Shown here one piece after another: positions 1-8,501 of a DNA stretch of 64,000 nucleotides. The stretch is taken from NCBI GenBank assembly GCA_017644045.1, contig JAEPMI010000001.1:178470-242469 (forward strand), given 5' to 3'. The stretch comes from Deltaproteobacteria bacterium. Its GTDB lineage: Bacteria > Myxococcota_A > Polyangia > Polyangiales > Houyiibacteriaceae. The stretch's first letter is position 1. Each line of letters opens with the position of its first letter. A program made the translations under genes and the position numbers. Under the pieces are notes generated by a model. The model ran no database searches. It was given only the letters and a program-made list of their open reading frames with translations, and was not told where the DNA came from.

Positions 1-444
1 CTCTGGCGCGTGGTGCGAGCGGCCGCACGCAGCGGCGCGTGGCCGGACCTACCCTTTCGCGAGTCCTGGATCCCGTCGGACGACGCGGCCCTCGCCATCG
101 TCGACCTGCTCGCGGCGGGCGCGGCCACGACCCCCGCGAGCGCCTACCACCTGGCGCACCCCGGCTACGTCGAGCCCGAACGGGTGCGAACCGCGCTCGA
201 AGCGGTCGGGCTCCCCCTCGAGACGATCCCGCTCACCGAGTGGACCGACCGGGTGCTCCGGTCCGACCACGCGGAGGACGTGGCCACGGCCGCCTGGTTC
301 GAGCAGCGCGCGAGCGCGGAGCTGGCCGCGGTCGAACGAGTGGAGACCCGCCGGCTCCTCGCCCGCGCACCCCACCTGTCCACCACGGTCATCGAGGACG
401 CGCTCCTCGATGCGTACTGCCGAGACGCGCTCGGCCACCGCTGA
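1..444 (+). CDS. C-terminal part of a thioester-reductase-like NAD(P)-binding protein (5' end outside window)
   Basis: The frame is open from base 1, so only the last 147 residues are present. The segment with Leu-Trp-Arg, then GAWPDLPF, ESWIPSDDAA and YHLAHPG matches the C-terminal substrate-side region of extended SDR thioester reductases (NAD-binding_4 / Male-sterility family), which release carrier-bound acyl chains as aldehydes or alcohols in PKS, NRPS or carboxylic acid reductases. The Rossmann nucleotide site and catalytic Tyr/Lys would lie upstream and cannot be checked. Whether it is a free-standing enzyme or the tail of a megasynthase is unknown. Its nearness to the GH3, acyl-CoA dehydrogenase and SDR genes at 6.8-10.7 kb may be meaningful, but unrelated genes lie between. 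Confidence 0.65.
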   Translation, partial: LWRVVRAAARSGAWPDLPFRESWIPSDDAALAIVDLLAAGAATTPASAYHLAHPGYVEPERVRTALEAVGLPLETIPLTEWTDRVLRSDHAEDVATAAWFEQRASAELAAVERVETRRLLARAPHLSTTVIEDALLDAYCRDALGHR

Positions 445-514
445 CGACGGCACTCGCCGTCCGAGAATTCCGCGGCCCGAGGCGGCCCTCACCACTGCTC
501 CAGGAAACGAGATC

Positions 515-2140
515 ATGACTTCGATTCACTACGACCGGACCCTGCGCCTCGCGCTCGGGTCCCTCCTGCTGGCCGCCGCCCTCGCGGGTTGCGGCGACGA
601 CGACGGGGACGACACGTCCACCGACGACGACCCGACCACGGACATGGGGCCGAACCCCGGCACCGACGCGTTCACCCCCGATGACCCCGATGGCGGTGGC
701 GATCCCGAAGTCGACATGTTCGTCCCCGATCCCTTCCCCACCCTTCCCGACGTGCTCTCGATCACGGGTTGTGAAGCGATTCCGCTCGGGCCGCTGTGCT
801 CGGTCGACCAGGACGAGACGGACCTGAGCCTCAACTGCGGCGGGACGATCCTCACCGGCACGGTCACCGACGCCGGTGCGGTGTCGGTCGCCGCCGCGGA
901 GACCACCAACGAAGACGGCGCCGCGGTGAGCCTCACGTGCGCCGGCGAGCTCGATCGAGGCATCGTCGAGCTGAGCTGCACCGAGAGCACGGCCGCCGTC
1001 GGCGAGATCCCCGCGAGCGAGACCACCTGCACCGCCGAGTCCGATGGCCAGATTCTGCCCTCGTACAGCTGCATGGAGGTTCCGCCCACCCTCGAGGGCG
1101 TCAGCCTCTGCGTCGAGGGTGACGACATGGGTGGCGAGACCATCGAGGCAGGTGACTGCCGTGTGATCCAGGACGGCTGCGTCTTCCAGGCGGAGTGCGC
1201 GGACGGCCTCGTGCTCACCGGGTCCGTGTCGAGCGAGGGCTTCGACTTCGACGTCGACCTCGTCGCGCTCGCGGACGCCGAGGGAGACGAGCCCGCCTTC
1301 CTCGAAGGCGACACCGTGCCGCACGGTTGCAGCGCGACCGTCGAGGGCACGACCCTCGCTGGCAGCTGCGGCGCCGGCCGAGCGGGTCGTCGCGGGATGA
1401 ACACCAGCGTCTGCAGCATCGGCGGGTCGGCCGCCGAGATCCCGAGCTGCGATCTCCTGGCCCCGACGAGCGAGCACCTCTTCGTGCTCGAACCCTGCGA
1501 GACGCTCGAGTCGATCGGTCAGCCCATCTGCGCGTTCCGCCAGAACGGCTGCGTCTGGGACGTGCAGTGCGGCGACAACCCCGAGCTCTCGTTCTCGGGC
1601 CGCCTCGAGCCCGGTGCGACCGAGGTCGCCTTCCAGCTCTCGACCGGCACGCCGTGCGACTTCGAGTTCGATGCGGATGGCGACATGACCGGGGCCTGTC
1701 GTGTGCCGGGTGAGGTCGCCTGCGAGCTCTCCAGCACCGACGCGGTGCCCGGCGGTGCCGCCTGCCCGATCGTTCCCTACGAGAGCGACTTCTACAGCCG
1801 CGGCTGCGCCGGTGGCGATCCGCTGGACTGCCGCGTCGCTCTTCAGCACGGATGCAACTTCATGGCGGCCTGCGACTTCAGCAGCCGCTTCCAGGGCATC
1901 CTGATCGTCGGCGAAGCCTCCTACGGCGATGGCATGCGGTCGCACCTCGAGTTCAACGGTGCGCCCGGCTACGAGTGCTACGTGGACCAGGCCACCGAGG
2001 CCGAGATCACCAGCGGCGATCGCGCCGCGAACGAGTGGTACGGCCAGTGCGAGAACGCCTCGGGCGGCATGTGCCGGGACAACTACGACCCGGACACCGG
2101 GGAGGGTTTCCGCGGCCTGCAGGTCTTCTTCGAGGAATGA
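515..2140 (+). CDS. Cys-rich secreted lipoprotein with four internal repeats
   Basis: The protein has 541 residues. It starts at ATG 515, preceded by AGGAAACGA, rather than at the upstream in-frame ATG at 410. A lipoprotein signal ends in the lipobox LAGC (Cys26), followed by an Asp/Thr/Pro-rich linker typical of surface lipoproteins. The body holds four repeats of roughly 110 residues. Each opens with a Cys, carries a D/Q-x-GC-(V/N)-(F/W)-x-x-x-C core (for example IQDGCVFQAEC, RQNGCVWDVQC and LQHGCNFMAAC) and then a Gly-rich strand (LTGSV, FSGRL, FQGIL). Paired Cys suggest disulfide-stabilised extracellular modules. No enzymatic motif is seen and the function is unknown. Confidence 0.8.
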   Translation: MTSIHYDRTLRLALGSLLLAAALAGCGDDDGDDTSTDDDPTTDMGPNPGTDAFTPDDPDGGGDPEVDMFVPDPFPTLPDVLSITGCEAIPLGPLCSVDQDETDLSLNCGGTILTGTVTDAGAVSVAAAETTNEDGAAVSLTCAGELDRGIVELSCTESTAAVGEIPASETTCTAESDGQILPSYSCMEVPPTLEGVSLCVEGDDMGGETIEAGDCRVIQDGCVFQAECADGLVLTGSVSSEGFDFDVDLVALADAEGDEPAFLEGDTVPHGCSATVEGTTLAGSCGAGRAGRRGMNTSVCSIGGSAAEIPSCDLLAPTSEHLFVLEPCETLESIGQPICAFRQNGCVWDVQCGDNPELSFSGRLEPGATEVAFQLSTGTPCDFEFDADGDMTGACRVPGEVACELSSTDAVPGGAACPIVPYESDFYSRGCAGGDPLDCRVALQHGCNFMAACDFSSRFQGILIVGEASYGDGMRSHLEFNGAPGYECYVDQATEAEITSGDRAANEWYGQCENASGGMCRDNYDPDTGEGFRGLQVFFEE

Positions 2141-2151
2141 CCCGAGAGGGA

Positions 2152-2175
2152 CGCTCCCACCGCCTGGTGGGAGCG
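2152..2175 (+). terminator. GC-rich stem-loop after the repeat lipoprotein
   Basis: A perfect 10-bp stem (CGCTCCCACC / GGTGGGAGCG) with a GCCT loop lies 11 nt after the stop at 2140 and 22 nt before the GNAT start. There is no T-run, so it may be a U-less terminator, a processing site or an mRNA-stabilising hairpin. Confidence 0.5.
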
Positions 2176-2197
2176 CTCCCGCTCGCTCCGAACGACG

Positions 2198-2995
2198 ATG
2201 AATCTCCGCTTCACTCTCGAGCCCACGACGCTCGACGCGATCGGCGACCTCCGCGAGCAGCACCTCGACGGGCTCCCCGAAGCCATCGACGCCCTCGTCG
2301 AGATCCTCGTTCGGTCGGCCCGCCCGCACCGCATTCGCGCGCGCGGCGAGACCATCGGTTACGTCGTCGTCGACGACCGGCGGCGAATGCTGGAGCTGCA
2401 CGTTCGCCAGGACCACGAGGTCTACGCGCACGACCTCTTTCCGCAGATCCTCGAGCGCCTCGACGTCGGTTCGGCGCTGGTCCAGACCTTCGACGCGCTC
2501 TTTCTCGCGTGCGCCCTGGACGAGCAGGCATCCGTGTCCATGCGCGGCGCGCTGACGCGGCACTACTTTCCCCGCGCGCTCCCGTCGATCGACCGCATTC
2601 GATACGACGAGCGCCCGGCCGAGCTGCGAGACGTTCCGCAGATCCTCGCGACCGACCAGGACGTCTTCATCGACGAAGGGCGACTCCGCGGCGCCGTCGA
2701 GCGCAACGAGGTCGTCGTCTTCGAGCACGACGAAGCGCTCGTCGGCTTCGGACTGATGCGGATCCTCCACCCCGATCGCCCGCACGTCGAGGTGGGCATC
2801 GCGGTCGACGCACCCTTCCGAAACAAGGGCTACGCGATCTACATGCTCCGCGACATGGTCGAGCACTGCGTCGCGCGCGGTCTCGAGCCCATCTGCGGCC
2901 TGTCGCGCGACAACGAGGCGTCGATCCGCATGGGTAGCCGAATCGGGCTGGTCTCCCGCTACCGGCTGATCGAGCTCCACTTCGGCGATGCGTAG
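2198..2995 (+). CDS. GNAT-family N-acetyltransferase with an extra N-terminal domain
   Basis: The protein has 265 residues. The last 120 or so form a GNAT fold: beta-4 EVGIAVDAPFRNKGYA includes a variant of the acetyl-CoA-binding R/Q-x-x-G-x-G/A loop (RNKGYA), followed by helix YMLRDMVEHCVARGL and the CGLSRDNEASI segment typical of the beta-5/alpha-4 region. Residues 1-140 have no motif I can name and may form a second degenerate GNAT or a substrate-selecting domain. The substrate cannot be inferred. The 3' end overlaps the next gene by 8 bp, so the two may be co-transcribed although their roles look unrelated. Confidence 0.75.
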   Translation: MNLRFTLEPTTLDAIGDLREQHLDGLPEAIDALVEILVRSARPHRIRARGETIGYVVVDDRRRMLELHVRQDHEVYAHDLFPQILERLDVGSALVQTFDALFLACALDEQASVSMRGALTRHYFPRALPSIDRIRYDERPAELRDVPQILATDQDVFIDEGRLRGAVERNEVVVFEHDEALVGFGLMRILHPDRPHVEVGIAVDAPFRNKGYAIYMLRDMVEHCVARGLEPICGLSRDNEASIRMGSRIGLVSRYRLIELHFGDA

Positions 2996-4145
2996 CTTCC
3001 TGCTCGCGAGCGTCATTCTCGGTTGTGGCTCGACGGGCGCTCCGGCGGACCTGGGCGGCGACGCCAGTCTCGACGGCGGGCTCTCGGACGCCGCCACAGC
3101 GGACGGAGGAGTAGCCGACGGAGGGAGCGACGGCGGCCACGAGGACGCGGGAGAGTCCGACGCGGGTCTGATCGACATGGGTCCACCCTGCGACCATCGA
3201 CTTCCCCCGACGGACACCGCCCCGCTCCTGCTCAGCGAGACCGGGCTCTACGACGACATCGTCGCCAAGACGGTCGCCTCGGACATGCGCCTCTTCGCTC
3301 CGCGCTTCGCGCTCTGGTCCGACGGAGCCGAGAAGACTCGATGGCTCCACCTGCCCGAGTGCGGTGAGCGAATCGACAACCGCGACCCGGACCACTGGTC
3401 GTTCCCGGTGGGAACGCGCGCGTTCAAGGAGTTCGCCGTCGACGGCAAACGCATCGAGACCCGCTTGGTCCATCGCTTCGGTCCCGGCGCGGACGACTTC
3501 CTCTACGCCCACTACCTCTGGAACGAGGAGGAGAGCGAGGCCTTCCTGGTCACCGCCGACACACCCGAAACGGACCGAGTCGACCCGCGAGGCACGACCT
3601 ACACGGTCCCCGACGTCGAGACCTGCCCGCGCTGCCACGGGCAGAGCGGTGGCGAGGGAGGAGGGCTGCCCTCTCGGTTCCTCGGCGTGGGCGCCGTCCA
3701 GCTCTCGCATGGTGGCGACGGCATCACGCACCTCGGGCTGAGCGCCGAGGGTCGGCTGTTTCGACCGGTGAGCGAGCCCGCGTCACTGCCTGGCAACGCG
3801 ACCACGCTCGCAGCGCTCGGGTACCTGCACGCCAACTGCGGCTTCTGCCACAACGAGACCGTCGACGGCGTGTCGTTTCCCGCCAACCCCTTCTCGCTCT
3901 TCTTGAGCACCGACGCACGCAGTCCATGGAACACCGGTGCGTATCGAACCGCGGTCGACGTCCCTCCCATCGGCTTCTCCGGTAGCTGCGACTACCGGGT
4001 GGCCGCCGGCAGTCCGGAGACGAGCTGTGCGATCGAGCGCATGTCGGTCCGCGATGGCTCCACCCGGCAGATGCCCCCGATCGACACGCGCTTCGTTCAT
4101 TCCGAGGGCATCGCGACGCTCGAGGCGTGGATTCGGACCCTCTGA
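2988..4145 (+). CDS. Diheme c-type cytochrome-like lipoprotein (SO2930/TIGR03806-like)
   Basis: The protein has 385 residues, with a short lipoprotein signal (VILGC, Cys13) and an Asp/Gly/Ser-rich linker. Two CxxCH motifs are visible, CPRCH near residue 213 and CGFCH near 284. They are separated by a Gly-rich stretch with QLSHGG, and a C-terminal MPP motif may supply an axial Met ligand. The N-terminal block ALWSDGAEKTRWLHLP followed by FPVGTRAFKEF matches the conserved start of the SO2930 diheme family, a set of envelope proteins of unknown electron partners. A clear paralogue lies at 18467-19567. Attachment to the envelope is inferred from the lipobox. Confidence 0.8.
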   Translation: MRSFLLASVILGCGSTGAPADLGGDASLDGGLSDAATADGGVADGGSDGGHEDAGESDAGLIDMGPPCDHRLPPTDTAPLLLSETGLYDDIVAKTVASDMRLFAPRFALWSDGAEKTRWLHLPECGERIDNRDPDHWSFPVGTRAFKEFAVDGKRIETRLVHRFGPGADDFLYAHYLWNEEESEAFLVTADTPETDRVDPRGTTYTVPDVETCPRCHGQSGGEGGGLPSRFLGVGAVQLSHGGDGITHLGLSAEGRLFRPVSEPASLPGNATTLAALGYLHANCGFCHNETVDGVSFPANPFSLFLSTDARSPWNTGAYRTAVDVPPIGFSGSCDYRVAAGSPETSCAIERMSVRDGSTRQMPPIDTRFVHSEGIATLEAWIRTL

Positions 4146-4156
4146 ATGCGCTCCGC

Positions 4157-4185
4157 TTGCCACTGAAAACGATTCTCATTATCAA
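4157..4185 (+). promoter_or_regulatory. Sigma70-like promoter of the PepSY gene
   Basis: TTGCCA (4157-4162), a 17-bp spacer and TATCAA (4180-4185) lie directly before ATG 4191. Only 5 nt separate the -10 from the start codon, so the transcript is probably leaderless; no Shine-Dalgarno sequence is seen. The Fur-like box lies in the spacer and overlaps the -10. Confidence 0.5.
4165..4183 (+). promoter_or_regulatory. Fur box (ferric uptake regulator operator)
   Basis: GAAAACGATTCTCATTATC matches the classical 19-bp Fur consensus (GATAATGATAATCATTATC) at 15 of 19 positions. It is a conspicuous AT-rich island in GC-rich DNA. It overlaps the predicted -10 and would block polymerase when iron is replete, so the downstream PepSY protein is probably induced by iron limitation. 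Confidence 0.75.
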
Positions 4186-4190
4186 ATAAG

Positions 4191-5309
4191 ATGTCCGACG
4201 CCCCCGACCGACCGTCCCCCCAGCCGAGCCCGCGCAAGCGGCGCCGCAAGCGCGCGATGCGCTGGGTGCGCAAGACCCACATGTACCTGGGCCTCTTTCT
4301 CTTCCCGTGGGTGATCTTCTTCGGGGTGAGCGGGATGCTCTTCAACCACCCCAACATCGGTCAGGAGGGCGTTCACGCTCGACCGATCCCCGCCGAGCTG
4401 CTCCGCGAGCAAACGGGCGTGGGGCCGATCGACCCGGACGAGGTCGCGGCCGAGGTGGTCGAAGCGCTCGGAGAGCGGGGGCTCGACTACGAGCTCGACG
4501 AGGACTTCGAGAGCCGGTTCCACGGCTCGACCGCCTTCGCGACGAACGGTGCCGACGAGACCCATCTGGTGCTCCTGGATCTCGAGGCGGGGCGAGGGCT
4601 GCTGCTCTCGCGTCCCGCGGAGAGCGCCGAGCCGCCCGCCTTCGCAGGCACCCTCGAGCTCCCGGAGCGCCAGCTCGCGGCGCTCGAGCCGAAGCTCGCG
4701 GGGCTGATGCCCGCGCTCGAGGTCGAGACCGATGGACCGCCACGCCGGCATCCGCGCATCGCCCCCACGCTCCGCTTCCGGATGACCGACGCCGGAGGAA
4801 CGCGTTGGAACGTCACCTACCACCTCGGCAGCGGCCAGCTCGATGGTCGACCGACCGACGAGTCGCCCGACTTGAGCCTCCACGACCTGCTCGGGGCGAT
4901 GCACAAGACCCACCATTTCCCGCCGCGGCTCGGACCCACGACCTTCTGGGCGCTCTTCGCGGATCTGACGGGCATCGTGCTCGTGATCTGGGCGCTGACC
5001 GGCCTGCTCATGTGGGTGCAGATCAAGAAGGCGCGGGTGGTGGGCACCGTCGTGGTCAGTGTCGGCCTGCTGGTGAGCGCGTGGACGATGTTGGCGACCC
5101 ACGAGGAGCTGCGCTTCCCGAACGTCCGGCCCGAAGGACCGGGCGGGCCGCCTCCCCCGAGCGCGCCCGCCGAAGAGGCTCCCGAGTCGGAAGACGCTCC
5201 GGCGGTCGAGACCGACGGCGCTGAAGAGACGGGAGCCCCGGAGACCGAAGCGGACTCCGAGACCGAAGAACCGGAGGCTTCGGCGCCGGAACGAGCGCCG
5301 ATGGAGTGA
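4191..5309 (+). CDS. PepSY-associated membrane protein, probable iron-regulated reductase-type protein
   Basis: The protein has 372 residues. An N-terminal basic segment is followed by a first membrane helix (THMYLGLFLFPWVIFFGVSG, with the His typical of PepSY-TM proteins) and NHPN. A periplasmic region of roughly 220 residues follows, then HDLLGAMHKTHHFP and a second helix (FADLTGIVLVIWALTGLLMW), a third hydrophobic stretch and an acidic Glu/Pro/Ala-rich tail. PepSY-TM proteins include siderophore-iron reductases with haem-ligating His in paired helices; His residues near both helices fit this. The Fur box at the promoter supports a role in iron acquisition. The exact electron donor and acceptor are not visible. 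Confidence 0.75.
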   Translation: MSDAPDRPSPQPSPRKRRRKRAMRWVRKTHMYLGLFLFPWVIFFGVSGMLFNHPNIGQEGVHARPIPAELLREQTGVGPIDPDEVAAEVVEALGERGLDYELDEDFESRFHGSTAFATNGADETHLVLLDLEAGRGLLLSRPAESAEPPAFAGTLELPERQLAALEPKLAGLMPALEVETDGPPRRHPRIAPTLRFRMTDAGGTRWNVTYHLGSGQLDGRPTDESPDLSLHDLLGAMHKTHHFPPRLGPTTFWALFADLTGIVLVIWALTGLLMWVQIKKARVVGTVVVSVGLLVSAWTMLATHEELRFPNVRPEGPGGPPPPSAPAEEAPESEDAPAVETDGAEETGAPETEADSETEEPEASAPERAPME

Positions 5310-5315
5310 TAGCCT
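5310..5315 (+). promoter_or_regulatory. -10-like element TAGCCT, 6 nt before ATG 5322
   Basis: TAGCCT fits TANNNT and sits 6 nt upstream of the start codon. There is no Shine-Dalgarno sequence and no clear -35. This is one example of the leaderless-type arrangement repeated across the window. Confidence 0.35.
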
Positions 5316-5321
5316 GACGCC

Positions 5322-6605
5322 ATGCGGTGGACGCTCGTCTTCCTCTTCGCGTGCGGCTCGAGCACGACGCCCGCCACCCAGCCGGCGCCGGTCGAACCGA
5401 CCGCGACCGAGCCGGCGACGGAAGCCGAGACGTCTCCACCGGCGCCGCCGACGTGTCTCGAGGTCGGCGAGCCGACCGAGCTCGAGGGCTTCTGGCCGCG
5501 GGCGGTGGGCCGGATCGATGGCACCACCTGGGGCACGCTGGCTCGAACGACCGGCAGCGGGACCTGGACGACGGAGGTGATCGCGCTGGACGGGAGCGGG
5601 CGCGGACTCGTCCGCGCCGACCTCGGCGTGCAGCTCGTCGGGCCGACGATGCGCGCGTTCGTGGATGGCCGAGGCGTGCGGGTCGTGTGGATGCCCACGT
5701 TGGCCCCCGGACGGCACGACCCCGTCCGAACGGCTCGCGTGGACGTCACCGATCCGGATCGTCCAGTGGTGTCGGACCACGCCGACCTCCCGGGGGTGCC
5801 GGAGGGCTGGGTGGAGCGCGCCGCCGGGGACGGTGAGCACTTCATCCTCTCGATGAGCGAGGCCAACGCCGACCGCACCGCCGGGCGACGGCTGGTGCTG
5901 CTCTTCGAAGGAACACGGAAGGTGCGCGAGTGGGAGGCGCAGGCGGCCGCCGTCTTCTGTCAGGGAGCCTGCGGCTTCGTGGCGTTCGACGAGCGTACGG
6001 CGACCCTCACGGCAAGCGACCGTCGCGAGTCGCAGGATCTCGACGGTGTGTGCGCAGCGGTTCCGTTCCGCGGCCCGAACGGGAGCGCGGTCGTGCTCCT
6101 CTCGCCCTCGGGCTACGCAGGCTGGCGTATCGGAACCGACGGCGCGCTCGCACGCATCGAGCCGGAGGCGTGGGACGCGCCACGCGTCTGCGATGTCCAT
6201 CCGGCGCACGACTCCTGGGTGGCGGGCGACCGCTGGCTCCGCTGGAGCGACGCGGGGCTCTCGGTCGAGCCCGTCGGCACGGACGAGGCGCACCGAGCGC
6301 TCTACGCCGCGACCGGTGACTCGCTCGCCGCCGTGAACGTGGACGTGGCGAGTCACATGCAGCACTCGCCGACGGACGCGCAGGGGCGGAGGCGCTACTA
6401 CCGACGTTGGGAGCTCAGCGGCGCGCGCGCTCGGCTCCTTCCCGGCGACGCCACGGCCGACATCCCGATCACCACGGCCGAGGGCATGGGGACCGAGCCC
6501 GAGCTCGCCGTCTTCGCGCGCGGCGGCCTCGCCTCGTTGCTCGCGCTGCACAGCCCCACCGCGCCCGGGCAGCTCTTCCCGATCGCTCGGACCTGCACGG
6601 ACTAG
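5322..6605 (+). CDS. Hypothetical lipoprotein
   Basis: The protein has 427 residues. A short signal with lipobox LFAC (Cys11) is followed by a Pro/Thr/Ala/Glu linker. The body alternates short beta-like strands with Gly-Asp turns and contains Trp-rich stretches such as DSWVAGDRWLRWSDAG, which could suggest a beta-propeller. I recognise no family. Its TAG stop (6603-6605) coincides with the left edge of the inverted-repeat element at 6604-6768, so the native C-terminus may once have been different. Confidence 0.65.
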   Translation: MRWTLVFLFACGSSTTPATQPAPVEPTATEPATEAETSPPAPPTCLEVGEPTELEGFWPRAVGRIDGTTWGTLARTTGSGTWTTEVIALDGSGRGLVRADLGVQLVGPTMRAFVDGRGVRVVWMPTLAPGRHDPVRTARVDVTDPDRPVVSDHADLPGVPEGWVERAAGDGEHFILSMSEANADRTAGRRLVLLFEGTRKVREWEAQAAAVFCQGACGFVAFDERTATLTASDRRESQDLDGVCAAVPFRGPNGSAVVLLSPSGYAGWRIGTDGALARIEPEAWDAPRVCDVHPAHDSWVAGDRWLRWSDAGLSVEPVGTDEAHRALYAATGDSLAAVNVDVASHMQHSPTDAQGRRRYYRRWELSGARARLLPGDATADIPITTAEGMGTEPELAVFARGGLASLLALHSPTAPGQLFPIARTCTD

Positions 6606-6768
6606 AGCGCATCTCAAAAACCATCGCCAGTTGATCCGTGGACTCGGTGCGTCAGGCGTAGCGTCCGCGAACCGAGGAAATGCTGAAGCATTTTCGAGCG
6701 TGAGGGGACGGCTGCGGATGGCGTGCTGCGGCCGCGGAGCGGCGGCGAGGGGTTTTGAGATGCGCTCT
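6604..6768. mobile_element. MITE-like element with about 25-bp terminal inverted repeats
   Basis: The left end AGAGCGCATCTCAAAA (6604-6619) is perfectly inverted at 6753-6768. Similarity continues inward (CCATCGCC versus CCCTCGCC), giving terminal repeats of about 25 bp. The interior of about 115 bp has no ORF. TA dinucleotides flank both ends (6603-6604 and 6769-6770), compatible with a TA target-site duplication. This looks like a non-autonomous element of the IS5/IS630 type; the family is inferred from end structure only. Both convergent neighbours use stop codons at its edges. Confidence 0.65.
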
Positions 6769-8423
6769 TAGAGCGGCGCGCTCTGCAGGTGCGCGATCTT
6801 GAGCTGGGCCTCGGCGGCGCCGGCGGCGACCTTCGCACTTCGGATCGAGTCGTAGGTGCCGGTGGCCAGCGGGCGGGGCTCGAGCGGAGCGAGCTGATCG
6901 GCGCCGCGGAGCCGGTCGTAGTCGAAGCTGAGTGCGCGCAGTGCGTCGTCCATGGCGGCCGCGACCATGGCGAGGTCGGCCTCGCCCTCGAGATGGAGCG
7001 CGTAGCCGGGCACCCCACCCTCGGGGGTGTCGAGCGGCGCGACGACGAAGTAGGTCGGGTCGACACCGTGAGCCGCGAACGCTCGTGAGGCGGCTTCGTT
7101 CACGTGGGCCTCGGTGAGCTTCTCGCCGGCGAGGTTCGCGGCAGCGCCGCCCTTGCGGACGAAGCGGATGCGCGGGATCCGCTCGTGGAAACCGGCGACC
7201 TCGACGACGTCGCCGAGCCAGTAGCGATAGAGGCCTCCGCTGGTCGTCGGGACGATGTAGTAGCGCTGGCCGTCCTCCACCTGGTCGAGGGTGAGAAAGT
7301 CCTCGGGTGCGAGCGCCTTCGGGTCGTCGACGGCCTCGGCGCGCGCCTCGGGGACGAGCTCGAAGTAGTGGCTCGTCACGGCGAGCGGGCCGCCCGGCTC
7401 TTCGTCGCCCATCGGGATCGAGCACCAGGCCTCGCACGCGGAGTAGATGGCGTCGCGAACGACGACCTCGGGGCCGAGTCGACGCTGGAGCTCCGGGATG
7501 TAGACGCCGGCCGTCGCGTTCTTCCAGCAATAGACGAGACGGAGCTTCGGCATGGCCGCGCGGGCGAGGCCGTGAACCGGGCCGTCGAGGGCCGCGCGAA
7601 GGCGGCGGGCGATGTCGGGCCGCGGCGGGAGCATCGCACCGAAGAACGCGCGCTGTTCGGCGTCGAGCTCGAGCTCGGTGGGGAGGGCACCGGCCTCGAG
7701 GGCGTCCGCCAGCTCATCGGCGCGGGCCTCGAGGTCGCGGAGCAGGTAGACCACCGGCGCGGGGAAGATGCCGGCGATCAACGACACGTCGCGCAGGCAC
7801 GCGATCCAGAGCGCGAGAAAGCTCCGCGTGCGGAGGTCCGCGACCTCGAAGAGCTCGTAGGGCCACGCGTAGATCGCGCGCACGATCGGCGGCATCTCGG
7901 TGAAGTTGTAGCCGCTCATGGTGCCGATGCCGGCGCCGCTGGGTGCCTCGTCCACCCGCCGCGATCCGACGAAGTAGAGGGCACGACCACGGAAGGCGCG
8001 CGGATAGCGGCGGAAGAGGTGCGAGAGCGCGACGTGGACCGTCTTCTGGAACTCCTCCCGGTAGGCGTCGGTGATGGGCACGTGCTTCGGCGTGCCGGTC
8101 GAGCCGCTGGTCCGGACGAAGTAGACCGGGTCCTCGGCCGTGAGCACGGCGGACTCGCCGGCGAGCTGACGGTCGACCCAAGGCGCCAGGTCGGCGGACG
8201 TCATCAGCGGCACCGTCCGCGCGTAGTCCGCTGGACCGGTGACCGAGTCGAAGCCGTTCGCCTTGCCGTAGGCGGTCCCCCGGCCGCACTCGAGGGCGGC
8301 TCGGAGCCGCTCTCGCTGGGCCTTCATCGGATCGCGAGCGGCCTTCGCGAACGCCTTCGCGTTCGAGCGCCGGCTGACCTGACCGAGCACGTGGAGGAGC
8401 CGCGGCGGCAACTGGAAGGCCAT
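6768..8423 (-). CDS. GH3-family acyl-adenylating enzyme (GH3 auxin-responsive promoter family)
   Basis: The protein has 551 residues, the usual length for bacterial GH3 proteins. The ATP-binding P-loop-like motif YFVRTSGSTGTPKHVP lies near residues 107-122. The later YRYWLGDVVEVAGF motif is the adenylation-domain signature of this superfamily. Plant GH3 enzymes adenylate carboxylic acids and transfer them to amino acids; bacterial substrates are mostly unknown. It starts at ATG 8423, preceded at 5 nt by a TTTGAT hexamer. It diverges from an acyl-CoA dehydrogenase gene 78 bp away, which suggests shared control and an acyl substrate. Its TAA stop lies at the right edge of the MITE-like element. 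Confidence 0.85.
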   Translation of the reverse strand: MAFQLPPRLLHVLGQVSRRSNAKAFAKAARDPMKAQRERLRAALECGRGTAYGKANGFDSVTGPADYARTVPLMTSADLAPWVDRQLAGESAVLTAEDPVYFVRTSGSTGTPKHVPITDAYREEFQKTVHVALSHLFRRYPRAFRGRALYFVGSRRVDEAPSGAGIGTMSGYNFTEMPPIVRAIYAWPYELFEVADLRTRSFLALWIACLRDVSLIAGIFPAPVVYLLRDLEARADELADALEAGALPTELELDAEQRAFFGAMLPPRPDIARRLRAALDGPVHGLARAAMPKLRLVYCWKNATAGVYIPELQRRLGPEVVVRDAIYSACEAWCSIPMGDEEPGGPLAVTSHYFELVPEARAEAVDDPKALAPEDFLTLDQVEDGQRYYIVPTTSGGLYRYWLGDVVEVAGFHERIPRIRFVRKGGAAANLAGEKLTEAHVNEAASRAFAAHGVDPTYFVVAPLDTPEGGVPGYALHLEGEADLAMVAAAMDDALRALSFDYDRLRGADQLAPLEPRPLATGTYDSIRSAKVAAGAAEAQLKIAHLQSAPL

Positions 8424-8501
8424 GGCGCATCAAAGCACGTGCGAAGGGTCGAGCAACCGCGCCGTTGACGAGTCGCCTTCACTCGGGGCAGGACACTAGC
8501 G

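Noticed and set aside
389-3217. Long antisense open frame opposite the first lipoprotein and GNAT genes
   Set aside because: Low-complexity Arg/Glu/Val-rich translation that mirrors the codon bias of the plus-strand genes; typical high-GC shadow.
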